Shown: positions 50,345 through 59,356 of the stretch, one piece after another | How the letters are laid out: each line of letters begins with the position of its first letter | Position numbering within the stretch: position 1 is the first letter of the stretch | NCBI GenBank assembly: GCA_963724825.1 | Contig: CAVRWT010000015.1 | Span: 31,892 to 95,891, forward strand | Source of the DNA: JALYNX01 sp963724825 | Lineage (GTDB): Bacteria > Actinomycetota > Acidimicrobiia > Spongiisociales > ZC4RG35 | Reading direction: 5' to 3' | Length of the DNA stretch: 64,000 nt | Translations under genes and position numbers: made by a program | The notes under the pieces: generated by a model | Told to the model about the DNA's origin: nothing | The model's database searches: none | Seen by the model: the letters and a program-made list of their open reading frames with translations, nothing else

Positions 50345-50968
50345 ATGAGCCATTGGTCGGAGGCCACCCAGGACCGCGCCCGCGAGATCATCTCCCGTTA
50401 CCCGAGGAAGCGCTCGGCTGTGATGCCGCTTCTCTATCTGGCGGTGGCGGAGGAGGGCTATCTGAGCAACGAGGGCATGGAAGAGGTTGCCCGATGGGTG
50501 GAAATCACCCCGGCCCAGGTCCAAGCCGTCGCCAGCTTCTACACGATGTACAAGAGGGAGCGAACCGGGCGCTATCTCATCTCCTGTTGCACCTCGATCT
50601 CATGCATGCTGCTCGGCGCAGACGACGTGCTTCATGCCATCGAGGACGAGTCAGGGGTGCCCCACGGCGAGACCGATGAGAAGGGGCTGCTCTCCGTGGA
50701 GCACGTGGAGTGCATCGGAGCGTGCGGCGGGGCCGTCGCAGTCCAGGTCAATTACGAGTTGATCGAGGGAGTCACCCCGGAACGGGCACGCGACCTGGTC
50801 CGGTGGCTGAGCGGAGCCCGGCCCGAGGTGGTCAACACCGAGGAGATGCAGGAGTTGTTCGGGGGAGCCAAGAGCTTCGACTGGGGGATCAAGGAGGAAG
50901 CGGGAGCGATCGGCCCCTATCCCGCCTTCCAGCCCTTCGGGACTGTGGGAAGCGAGGATCGTTCTTGA
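50345..50968 (+). CDS. nuoE: NADH-quinone oxidoreductase subunit E
   Basis: 207 residues with the thioredoxin-like [2Fe-2S] fold: AVMPLLYLAVAEEGYLSNEG, VASFYTMYKRERTGRY, cluster ligands CTSISC and CIGACGGAVAVQ. The C-terminal ~45 residues (EEMQELFGGAKSFDWG…) extend beyond the E. coli length. It starts 198 bases after nuoD, the only large gap in the operon. Confidence 0.93.
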   Translation: MSHWSEATQDRAREIISRYPRKRSAVMPLLYLAVAEEGYLSNEGMEEVARWVEITPAQVQAVASFYTMYKRERTGRYLISCCTSISCMLLGADDVLHAIEDESGVPHGETDEKGLLSVEHVECIGACGGAVAVQVNYELIEGVTPERARDLVRWLSGARPEVVNTEEMQELFGGAKSFDWGIKEEAGAIGPYPAFQPFGTVGSEDRS

Positions 50969-52278
50969 CGACGCCGCTTGTAGTGACCCGGCGGATGACC
51001 GACCATCCAACGGATTCCCACACCATGGAGCGCTACGAGGCCACCGGCGGCTACCTACAGGCGCCTCGCGCCCTGGAGATGACCAGGGACGAGCTCGTGG
51101 AGCTGATCAAGAAGTCGGGCCTTCTCGGTCGGGGCGGCGCCGCCTTCTCCACCGGTCTCAAATGGAGCTTTCTCGCTCCGGCCCGGCCTTCCTACCTCGT
51201 CATAAACGCCGACGAGTCCGAGCCCGGCACCTTCAAAGATCGCCAGTTACTCGAGCGTGATCCCCATCAGATGCTGGAGGGCGTGATCATCACTGCGATC
51301 GCCAACGAGGTCCACCACGCCTTCATCTACATCCGGGGCGAATATCCGAAGCCGGCTCGACGGGTGCAGGCTGCGGTGGAGGCCGCCTACGCCAAGGGCT
51401 ATTTGGGGACGGGGATCTTCGGGTCCGATTACGACCTGGAGGTGACTGTCCATCTCGGCGCCGGTGCCTACATCTGTGGCGAAGAGACAGCCCTCATCAA
51501 CAGCCTCGAGGGCCTCCGCGGAGAGCCACGGCTCAAGCCGCCCTACTTCCCCGCGGTGAAGGGCCTCTACATGCAGCCCACCATCGTCAACAACGTCGAG
51601 ACGGTGTCCGATCTGCCCCACATCCTCGAGATGGGCGCCGATGAGTACACCACCATCGGCCACATCCTCGACACCGGGACCTTCATGACCTCGATCTCCG
51701 GTCATGTCAACCGCCCCGGGAATTACGAGCTGCCGCACGGGATCCTCTGGGGCGAACTGATCTACGAGGTGGCCGGAGGCATCAGAGGGGACCGCGAGCT
51801 CAAGGCCTGGGTCCCCGGCGGCGCCTCGGCGCCCTGGTTCGTGCCCGACGTCCATCTCAACCAACAGATCACAAAGGATGTCTGCGCGGAGGCGGGGTCG
51901 ATGCTCGGTTCCGGGGCGGTGATCGTGATGGACGACACCACCTGCATGGTCCGGGCAGCCGAGCGGATCGTCCGTTTCTTCGCCCACGAGTCGTGCGGCC
52001 AATGCACCCCGTGCCGGGAGGGGACCACCTGGCTCGAGATGGTCCTGCGTCGGATCGAGACCGGCCAGGGGCGCCAGATCGACCTCGACCTGATGCTCGA
52101 CGTGTCCGACGGGATAAGCATCGGGCTTGCCTGGCCCCCGAAGATGACGACCATCTGCCCGCTGGGGCCCTCGGCGGTGTCGCCCATCATCTCCTTGCGT
52201 GACTACTTCCGGGACGAGGTCATGGCCCACGTCGAACTGGGCGCCTGCCCGCTGGAGAAGGCAGAGGTGGTGGCGTGA
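50965..52278 (+). CDS. nuoF: NADH-quinone oxidoreductase subunit F
   Basis: 437 residues from TTG 50965 overlapping the nuoE stop. It binds NADH, FMN and one [4Fe-4S]: LLGRGGAAFSTGLKWSF, NADESEPGTFKDRQLLERDP, GAGAYICGEETALINSLEG and SCGQCTPCREGTTWL. The entry point for electrons. Confidence 0.95.
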   Translation: MTTPLVVTRRMTDHPTDSHTMERYEATGGYLQAPRALEMTRDELVELIKKSGLLGRGGAAFSTGLKWSFLAPARPSYLVINADESEPGTFKDRQLLERDPHQMLEGVIITAIANEVHHAFIYIRGEYPKPARRVQAAVEAAYAKGYLGTGIFGSDYDLEVTVHLGAGAYICGEETALINSLEGLRGEPRLKPPYFPAVKGLYMQPTIVNNVETVSDLPHILEMGADEYTTIGHILDTGTFMTSISGHVNRPGNYELPHGILWGELIYEVAGGIRGDRELKAWVPGGASAPWFVPDVHLNQQITKDVCAEAGSMLGSGAVIVMDDTTCMVRAAERIVRFFAHESCGQCTPCREGTTWLEMVLRRIETGQGRQIDLDLMLDVSDGISIGLAWPPKMTTICPLGPSAVSPIISLRDYFRDEVMAHVELGACPLEKAEVVA

Positions 52279-54701
52279 CTGACATCGTCAACATCACCGT
52301 CGATGGCAAGCCGATGGAGGCCAAGTCCGGCGAGATGCTGATCAAGGCCGCCCAGGACGGTGGCACCTACATCCCCCGTTTCTGCTGGCACGAGCGGATG
52401 AATCCGGTGGGGATGTGCCGGATGTGCCTGGTCGAAGTCCAGGGCCCACGAGGGCCGATGATCATCACCGCTTGCACCAACCCGGTCGCCGAAGGCATGG
52501 TGGTCGACACTCAGAACGCCACGGTGAAGAAGGCCCAGGAGGGAATCCTCGAGTTCCTCCTCGCCAACCACCCCCTCGACTGCCCGATATGCGACAAGGG
52601 CGGGGAATGCCCGCTTCAGGACCAAGCGATGTCGCATGGTCCCGGGGAGAGCCGGTTCGTCGAGATCAAGAGAAACTTCGAAAAGCCGATCCCGGTGTCC
52701 GATCTGGTGCTCCTCGATCGGGAGCGCTGCATCCTGTGTGCCCGTTGCACCCGATTCTCCGACGAGGTCAGTGGAGACCCGTTGATCGAATTCATGGAGC
52801 GGGGGAACGGGACCGAGGTCAACACCTTTCCCGACCTCCCGTTTTCCTCGTACTTCTCGGGCAACACGGTCCAAATCTGCCCGGTCGGCGCCCTCACCGC
52901 CAAGCCTTATCGGTTTCGGGCTCGTCCCTGGGACCTGACCAAGGTGGAGAGCTCGTCGTTGCTCGACACCGCCCACCCCCGGATCTCGATCCATGCCAGC
53001 CAGAACCAGATCCTTCGATTTCTGGGAGTGGACAACGACGCCACCAACCACGGCTGGCTCTCGGACAAGGACAGGTTCGGCTTCCAGTACATCGAATCCG
53101 ACGAGCGGCTCACCTCCCCTCTTGTGAATCGGGGCGGCGAGTTGGTCGAAGTCACCTGGAACGAGGCGCTGGACATCGTCGCCAATCGCGTCGAGCTGAT
53201 TCGTGACGAGGATGGCGGGGCCGCCTTCGGGGTGATCGGGGGTGCCAGGGGCACCAACGAGGATGCCTACGCCCTGTCCAAGTTCGCCCGGGTAGCCCTC
53301 GGGACCAACAACGTCGACTCCAGGGTTGGTGACGATCTGGCCTCTCACTTCCTGGCAGCCACCGTCGACCGGGCCTTGATCTCGGACCTCGACGATGCCG
53401 ACACCATCCTGGTCTGGGGCCCTGATCTCAAGGAGGAGCATCCAACCCTCTATCTGCGGGTGCGACGGGCAGCTCAGGAGCTCGGGGTCACCCTCATCGT
53501 GGCTCACCCCCGAGCCACCGGTCTCGATGACCGGGCGGCACACAAACTCACATATCGCCCCGGTGGGGGGTTCGGGCTGCTCGATGAGATCGCAAAGGGC
53601 GACCACCCCGAGGTTGGCCACGCATTGGCTAACGGGAAGGTGGTGGCGATCGTGGGCCAGGCGTGCCACGCCGACGGGCCCAAGCTCGCCGAATCGGTGG
53701 CCGCTCTGGCGCGCAACAAGGCTGGATCGGTCAAGATCATGCCCCTGGCCCGGCGAGCCAACATCTACGGGGCCCTCGACATGGGGCTCGCCCCGGATCT
53801 CCTCCCGGGAAGGGTGGCGATGGATCCCACCGGCATTGCGGGCCTGGCCGCGGCCTGGGGTGACATCCCGACGGTCCCCGGCCGCGACACCCGCAGCATC
53901 CTCGAAGGTGCAGAGTCGGGCGACATCCGCTGTCTGTTCCTCGTCGGTGCCGACCCGGCCCGCGATCTGCCCGACCCCAAGGTTGCGCTCGAGGGTCTCG
54001 ATGCCGCCGAGTACGTGGTGGCCATCGACATCTTCCTCAACGACTCGAATCGCTCGGCGGACGTGATCCTGCCTGCTTCTGGCTTCGCCGAGAAGGAGGG
54101 GACAGTGACCAACCTCGAGGGCAGGGTGCAGAAGCTGAACACGGTTCGGCCCGGACCTGGCCAGAGCCGACCGGACTGGTCCATCCTTTCGGACATTGCC
54201 GAGCGTTCCGGACGGCCCTTGGGTCTGGCTACCCCGGATGCGATCGCCAAGGAGATCGCCGAAGTGGCCCCGGCCTACACCGGGGTCACCTGGGACCACC
54301 TCGAGTGGGAGGCGCGCGACGGCGCGGTCGTCCCGTTGTCCGGGTCGCAGTCGATCAATCACATACCGGTGGCCCTCGCCGGGGCTCACGCCCCTCGTGC
54401 GGCCTTCACCCTCCACGTCGCACGGACGCTCTATGACGATGGGGTTCTGATGAGGAACTGCCCCGCCCTGCATCCGCTGGCACCGGGCGCGGTGGCCCAT
54501 CTCAACCCTGTCGACGCCCGCAAACTCGGTGCTCAGGAGGGGAGCCCGGTCCAGGTGGTCACCAAGCAGGGTGAAGGGGAGTTCTCGGTCGTTCTCGACG
54601 AGGGAACTCCGGCCGGAGTGGTCTATGTCCCCTTCAATCAGGTGGGTGGCGCCTACCTCGGCACCGACCCGGTGGTGCGGGTGAAAGCAGTCACCAGGTG
54701 A
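52275..54701 (+). CDS. nuoG: NADH-quinone oxidoreductase subunit G
   Basis: 808 residues from GTG 52275. N-terminal [2Fe-2S] domain (YIPRFCWHERMNPVGMCRMC), the His-Cys [4Fe-4S] site HPLDCPICDKGGECPLQD, and the next cluster CILCARCTRFSDEVSGDPLI. The remainder is the molybdopterin-type domain (AFGVIGGARGTNEDAYALSK…) without active cofactor, ending with the beta domain KQGEGEFSVVLDEGTPAGVV. Confidence 0.95.
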   Translation: MTDIVNITVDGKPMEAKSGEMLIKAAQDGGTYIPRFCWHERMNPVGMCRMCLVEVQGPRGPMIITACTNPVAEGMVVDTQNATVKKAQEGILEFLLANHPLDCPICDKGGECPLQDQAMSHGPGESRFVEIKRNFEKPIPVSDLVLLDRERCILCARCTRFSDEVSGDPLIEFMERGNGTEVNTFPDLPFSSYFSGNTVQICPVGALTAKPYRFRARPWDLTKVESSSLLDTAHPRISIHASQNQILRFLGVDNDATNHGWLSDKDRFGFQYIESDERLTSPLVNRGGELVEVTWNEALDIVANRVELIRDEDGGAAFGVIGGARGTNEDAYALSKFARVALGTNNVDSRVGDDLASHFLAATVDRALISDLDDADTILVWGPDLKEEHPTLYLRVRRAAQELGVTLIVAHPRATGLDDRAAHKLTYRPGGGFGLLDEIAKGDHPEVGHALANGKVVAIVGQACHADGPKLAESVAALARNKAGSVKIMPLARRANIYGALDMGLAPDLLPGRVAMDPTGIAGLAAAWGDIPTVPGRDTRSILEGAESGDIRCLFLVGADPARDLPDPKVALEGLDAAEYVVAIDIFLNDSNRSADVILPASGFAEKEGTVTNLEGRVQKLNTVRPGPGQSRPDWSILSDIAERSGRPLGLATPDAIAKEIAEVAPAYTGVTWDHLEWEARDGAVVPLSGSQSINHIPVALAGAHAPRAAFTLHVARTLYDDGVLMRNCPALHPLAPGAVAHLNPVDARKLGAQEGSPVQVVTKQGEGEFSVVLDEGTPAGVVYVPFNQVGGAYLGTDPVVRVKAVTR

Positions 54702-55804
54702 GCTGGCCTGAATTCTGGATCGTGGCGCTTCGGGTGGTGCTCACCTTCGTCCTGCTGATGGTGGCCACCATCATCAACGTCTGGGCCGAGCGCAAGATCC
54801 TGGCGAAGATGCAAAGCCGGATCGGCCCCAACCGGGCGGGCCCTTTCGGGATCCTTCAGACAGTGGCAGACGGGCTCAAGCTCTTCTTCAAAGAGGCAGT
54901 GACCCCACGCAAGGTGGAGTTGGGGATGTATCTGCTTGCGCCATTCCTTGCTGTGATTCCGGCATTCCTGATCTTCATGATGGTGCCCTGGGGAAAGCCG
55001 TTCATGATCGGCGACTACGAGGTGGCGCTTCAGGGTGCCGACCTCAACGTGGGTCTGCTCTTCATCCTGGCGATGTCCTCCCTTGCGGTTTACGCCGTAG
55101 TTCTGGCGGGATGGTCCTCGGGGTCCAAGTACCCGCTACTCGGAGGGGTCCGGGCCACGGCGCAGGCAATCTCGTATGAGGCCGCGATGGGGCTGGCGAT
55201 GGTGGCAGTCGTCATCTTCAGCGCAACTCAGGGCGATGGTGGCACCCTGTCACTCGCCGAGATCGTCGAGCGCCAGGCGGGCGACTGGGGCGACCTGATT
55301 CCAGCCCTGGAGCCAGTGCTGAGCTTTGTGCCGCGCTGGAACCTCTTCCCGCAGATCGTGGCCTTTGTCGTCTTCTTCATCGCCATCGTCGCCGAGACGA
55401 ATCGGGCGCCTTTCGACCTGGTCGAAGCGGAGCAGGAGATCGTCGGCGGATTCCACACCGAGTACTCGGGGATGCGCTTCGCCATGTTCTTCCTGGCCGA
55501 GTACGTCAACATCTTTTCGATGTCCGCCATCGCGGCCACCCTGTTCCTGGGTGGTTGGAACGGGCCCACCTTCGAGGGTGCCGTTCCCGGCTTCATCTCC
55601 GCCCTGCTCCCGACCATCTACTTCCTGATGAAGACCTACTTCCTGATCTTCATGTTCTTCTGGATCCGAGCCACGCTTCCCCGACTCCGGTATGACCAGC
55701 TGATGCAGCTGGGTTGGAAACGCCTCATCCCCGTTGCCCTGGGGTGGCTCGTCGTCTCCATCTCTGTTCTCGGGTTCCGCCAATTCGGGGCCCCCTGGAG
55801 CTAG
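54698..55804 (+). CDS. nuoH: NADH-quinone oxidoreductase subunit H
   Basis: 368 residues from GTG 54698. Eight helices; signatures WAERKILAKMQSRIGPNRAG and ETNRAPFDLVEAEQEIVGGF, which line the quinone channel. Normal length. Confidence 0.95.
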   Translation: MSWPEFWIVALRVVLTFVLLMVATIINVWAERKILAKMQSRIGPNRAGPFGILQTVADGLKLFFKEAVTPRKVELGMYLLAPFLAVIPAFLIFMMVPWGKPFMIGDYEVALQGADLNVGLLFILAMSSLAVYAVVLAGWSSGSKYPLLGGVRATAQAISYEAAMGLAMVAVVIFSATQGDGGTLSLAEIVERQAGDWGDLIPALEPVLSFVPRWNLFPQIVAFVVFFIAIVAETNRAPFDLVEAEQEIVGGFHTEYSGMRFAMFFLAEYVNIFSMSAIAATLFLGGWNGPTFEGAVPGFISALLPTIYFLMKTYFLIFMFFWIRATLPRLRYDQLMQLGWKRLIPVALGWLVVSISVLGFRQFGAPWS

Positions 55805-55806
55805 CC

Positions 55807-56463
55807 ATGGGAATGCTGCGCGAGCTCATCAAGGGTCTCCGGGTCACCGGAGGGACGATGTTGCGCACGATCACCGGCGAGGAACTGGTCACGACCCAGT
55901 ACCCCAAGGAGATGCGTGACAAACCGCAACGATTCCACGGCCGTCACGTCCTCAACCGGTACCCCGACGGCATGGAGAAGTGCATTGGATGCGAGCTTTG
56001 TGCCGGCGCCTGCCCTGCCAAATGCATCTACGTCCGTGGCATGGACAACGACCCGGCGCAACCGACCTCGCCCGGTGAGCGATACGGCTTCGTTTACGAA
56101 ATCAACATGCTGCGCTGCATCTTCTGCGGGCTCTGCGTCGAGGCATGCCCGACTGAGGCGATCACCATGACCTCCCTCTTCGAGTTCTCGACCACCAACC
56201 GCCAGGACGCCATCTACACCCGGGAGACCCTGCTCATGGACAAGCGGGGAACGGTGCCTCACATGTTCCCCGACGACGAGCTTGCCGACCTGGATGAGCT
56301 GAACACCGCCGACGGGTGGCTGCGCGCCACAGCGCCCGCCGGGGTCGCCGCCTACGAGGGGATCCAGATGTGGCAGCCCACTCCTGGTCCCGCCGAATGG
56401 TCGCCTGAGCCATCTCAAGAGGAGCGCGATCGCCGAGCCCCAGCGGATGACTCCGATGGTTGA
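55807..56463 (+). CDS. nuoI: NADH-quinone oxidoreductase subunit I
   Basis: 218 residues. Two [4Fe-4S] motifs CIGCELCAGACPAKC and CIFCGLCVEACPTEA with the linker RYGFVYEINMLR. ATG 55807, two bases after nuoH. The C-terminal ~45 residues (acidic, EWSPEPSQEERDRR) overlap the nuoJ start. Confidence 0.95.
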   Translation: MGMLRELIKGLRVTGGTMLRTITGEELVTTQYPKEMRDKPQRFHGRHVLNRYPDGMEKCIGCELCAGACPAKCIYVRGMDNDPAQPTSPGERYGFVYEINMLRCIFCGLCVEACPTEAITMTSLFEFSTTNRQDAIYTRETLLMDKRGTVPHMFPDDELADLDELNTADGWLRATAPAGVAAYEGIQMWQPTPGPAEWSPEPSQEERDRRAPADDSDG

Positions 56464-56980
56464 GGCGCTGCTGTTTGTGACCATGGCCCTCGGCGCCCTC
56501 GCCGGAGCCGTGACCGTCGTCGTCGCCCGGAACACGGTCTACTCGGCGATGGGCCTGCTGGCGACCCTGTTCTCGGTGGCGGTGATCTACGTCGTTCAAC
56601 TCGCCCACCTGGTGGCGGCGGTCCAGGTGATCGTCTATGCCGGGGCAGTGATGACTCTGTTCCTGTTTGTGATCATGCTGATCGGAGTCGACCTCAGCGA
56701 GGACACAGACGAGCGACTTCCCCGACAGCGAATGTGGGTGGGCGGCGTCGCCCTCCTGATCGTCGTCCTCGCCGCGGTGGTGACAATCTCGGGGGACTTC
56801 GCATGGGTGCCGGCGGCAGCCGCTGATCCGGTCGCCGAGGCAACCAATGGCACCGTTCAGGCCATTGCCGAGCCTCTATTCACCGAGTGGGTCCTTGCCT
56901 TCGAGGCGACGGCACTGTTGCTCACGATCGCGGCGGCCGGGGCAATTGCGTTGGCGCAGTTCCGGAGGGTGAAGGTCTAA
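56447..56980 (+). CDS. nuoJ: NADH-quinone oxidoreductase subunit J
   Basis: 177 residues, five helices, with AGAVTVVVARNTVYSAMGLL and VQVIVYAGAVMTLFLFVIML, the conserved helix 3 with the pi-bulge region. It overlaps nuoI by 17 bases; the ATG at 56456 is an alternative start. Confidence 0.93.
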   Translation: MTPMVEALLFVTMALGALAGAVTVVVARNTVYSAMGLLATLFSVAVIYVVQLAHLVAAVQVIVYAGAVMTLFLFVIMLIGVDLSEDTDERLPRQRMWVGGVALLIVVLAAVVTISGDFAWVPAAAADPVAEATNGTVQAIAEPLFTEWVLAFEATALLLTIAAAGAIALAQFRRVKV

Positions 56981-57282
56981 TGGTCGACCCCGGTTGGTAT
57001 ATGGGCCTGGCCGCGGCCCTGTTCACGATCGGCGCCCTGGGCATCCTGCTGCGCCGCAACGCCCTGGTCATGTTCATGTGCATCGAGCTGATGCTCAACG
57101 CGGTGAACCTCACGCTGATCTCCGCAGGCCGAGCCATGAACGATCTCAACGGCCAGGTTGCGGTGTTCTTCATCCTGGTGGTGGCTGCAGCAGAAGTCGT
57201 GGTCGGCCTGGCCATCATCGTGGCCATCTTCCGCCGCCGGGCTACGGCGTCGGTGGACGAGCTGAGCGAGCTGAAGGGTTGA
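56980..57282 (+). CDS. nuoK: NADH-quinone oxidoreductase subunit K
   Basis: 100 residues, three helices, with RNALVMFMCIELMLNAVNLT including the conserved glutamate, and AAEVVVGLAIIVAIFRRR. ATG overlaps the nuoJ stop (TAATG). Confidence 0.95.
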   Translation: MVDPGWYMGLAAALFTIGALGILLRRNALVMFMCIELMLNAVNLTLISAGRAMNDLNGQVAVFFILVVAAAEVVVGLAIIVAIFRRRATASVDELSELKG

Positions 57283-59349
57283 GCTCCTACATCTGGCTCG
57301 TCATCGCGCTTCCCCTCGCCGGGGCAGCTCTATTCCGGCCGACTTCGCCCCTCGGCAACCCTCGCCTTGCCTTCAGGTTGGATGTCGCGTCATTGCCCCT
57401 CGGGCGAACAGACGCCGGTCGGCCGGTTCCGCCCCGGCTCTCGTCTCACCTGGAGCACGGCGTGGTTGATTACATCTGGCTCGTCATCGCCCTTCCCCTC
57501 GCCGGGGCGGTCTTCCTTCATTTCTTCGGGCGGCGTCTTGGCGAGCCCCTCAGTGGTTGGCTCGCCTCAGCTGCCATCGGCGGGGCATTCGTTGTGGCAT
57601 TGGTCGCAGCCATCCCATTCTTCGAGGGCGGAGATCCGGGACGGTCACGCTTCTCTGGCAATGGATGCCGGCCGTCGGAGCCAATCTGGAGCTCCTGTGG
57701 GACCCGCTTGCTGCGTTGATGGCACTGGTGGTGACCGGCGTGGGCACCCTGATCCACGTCTTCGCCATCGGCTACATGCACGGAGATGAGCGGTTCCCTC
57801 GCTTCTTCACCTATCTGAACCTGTTCGCGGCCTCGATGCTGACCCTGGTCCTGGCAGGCAACTACGCGATGTTGTTCTTGGGCTGGGAACTGGTGGGCCT
57901 TTGCTCCTACCTGCTCATCGGGTTCTGGTTCACCCGCCCGACTGCGGCGGCAGCCGCGAAGAAGGCCTTCATCGTCAACAGGATCGGGGACTTCGGCTTC
58001 GTCGTGGCGCTGATGCTGATCTTCACCACGTTCGGCACCCTGTCCTACTCCGGGGTGTTCGAGAAGGCGGGCGCCGAGCTGACCACCGGCATGGCGACCG
58101 CCATCGGCCTGCTGATCCTGGTGGGGGCCGCCGGCAAGTCTGCCCAGATCCCGCTCTACGTGTGGCTCCCCGATGCCATGGAGGGGCCGACCCCTGTCTC
58201 GGCCCTCATCCATGCCGCAACCATGGTCACCGCCGGCGTTTACGTGATTGCTCGCTCGGCGGCCATCTACCAACTCTCGCCGATCGCTCAGATCACGGTC
58301 GCCACCGTTGGGGCCTTCACCGCGATCTGGGCGGCCTCGATCGCCATCTCGCAGCGAGACATCAAGCGGGTTCTGGCGTATTCGACGATTTCCCAACTCG
58401 GCTACATGTTCCTGGCGGTCGGCACCACCGCCTACGTCGCCGGGATCTTCCACCTGATGACCCATGCCGTTCTTCAAGGCTCTGCTCTTCCTTGGTGCGG
58501 GCTCGGTGATCCACGCGATGACCGATGAGCAGGACATGCACAAGATGGGTGGCTGTTCAAGAAGGTGCCAATCACGGCGGTCACGATGGGCATCGCCACC
58601 CTGGCAATCAGCGGAATTCCGCCGTTTTCGGGGTTCTGGTCCAAAGACGAGATCCTGGCTTCGGTCTATGCCCGAGGTGGCTGGTACTCGATTCTCTGGG
58701 TGATCGGACTGGTCACGGCATTGATGACGGCCTTTTACATGACCAGGCAGTGGGTCTTGGTCTTCCTTGGGGAGCCGCGCTGGGACGAGGGCAAGCACCC
58801 TCACGAGTCGCCACCGGTGATGACCACACCCCTCATCGCTCTCGCCGGTCTGGCGGTGGTCGGAGGCATCATCAACACTCCGTTCGCGCACCACGCTGGA
58901 GACATTTCTCGAGCCGAGCTTCGAAGGGATCATCGATGCAGCATCCGCCGGATGATGCCTTCCTGTTGGTGGTCCTCTCCGGGTTGGCGGTGCTGGCCGC
59001 AGTTGGGGGGATCGCCGCGGCGTACCTCACCTACCGCAGGCCCAAGGAGCGCTGGCTCGACTTCGAGCATGGCCTCCAGCCGATCTGGGGCTATTGGGAG
59101 TCGGCCTATCGGATCGATGACCTGTACGGGGCGACGTTGGTCGCGCCGGGGAAGAAGGCCGCCGAACTCCTCGCCTTCGATTTCGACGTCAAGGTCATCG
59201 ACGGTGCGGTCAACGGTGTGGGACGGGTGGTGCGGAGCGCCGGCGCGTGGACCCGAACCTTGCAGACCGGCTATGTCCGCAACTACGGGGTGTTGTTCCT
59301 GGGCGGGGCGCTGGTGATGATCATCTGGCTGACCGTGGGCGGATCGTGA
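57279..59349 (+). CDS. nuoL: NADH-quinone oxidoreductase subunit L, with in-frame repeat insertion and at least five frameshifts
   Basis: The original start is probably TTG 57279 overlapping the nuoK stop. After 13 codons (YIWLVIALPLAGA) a 183-bp insert (repeat A plus a 38-bp duplication) intervenes, in frame, and the same YIWLVIALPLAGA resumes; GTG 57462 (VVDYIWLVI) is a usable new start. Core NuoL motifs are spread over several frames: WELVGLCSYLLIGFWFTRPT, AAGKSAQIPLYVWLPDAMEG, THA/FFKALLFLGAGSVIHAM, GIPPFSGFWSKDEILAS, and the C-terminal amphipathic part VRNYGVLFLGGALVMIIWL. Switches are near 57640, 58465, 58552, 58903 and 58950. It is the most damaged gene of the operon. Confidence 0.85.
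57288..57508 (+). repeat. 38-bp direct duplication flanking repeat A in nuoL
   Basis: Bases 57288-57325 and 57471-57508 are the same 38-bp sequence with one mismatch, both encoding YIWLVIALPLAGA. They are 183 bp (61 codons) apart, so nuoL's frame is preserved. Confidence 0.85.
57335..57426 (-). repeat. Repeat family A, copy 2 (92 bp, inside nuoL)
   Basis: The reverse complement shares 25 identical bases at one end and 29 at the other with copy 1 (44244-44339). Inverted ends CCGGCCGAC...GTCGGCCGG. It lies between the two 38-bp duplicates at the nuoL start. Confidence 0.8.
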
Positions 59350-59356
59350 GGCGGCG

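Noticed and set aside
57279..59349. Programmed ribosomal frameshifting in nuoL
   Set aside because: There are five shifts in both directions at unrelated sites, without slippery sequences; errors or decay are simpler.
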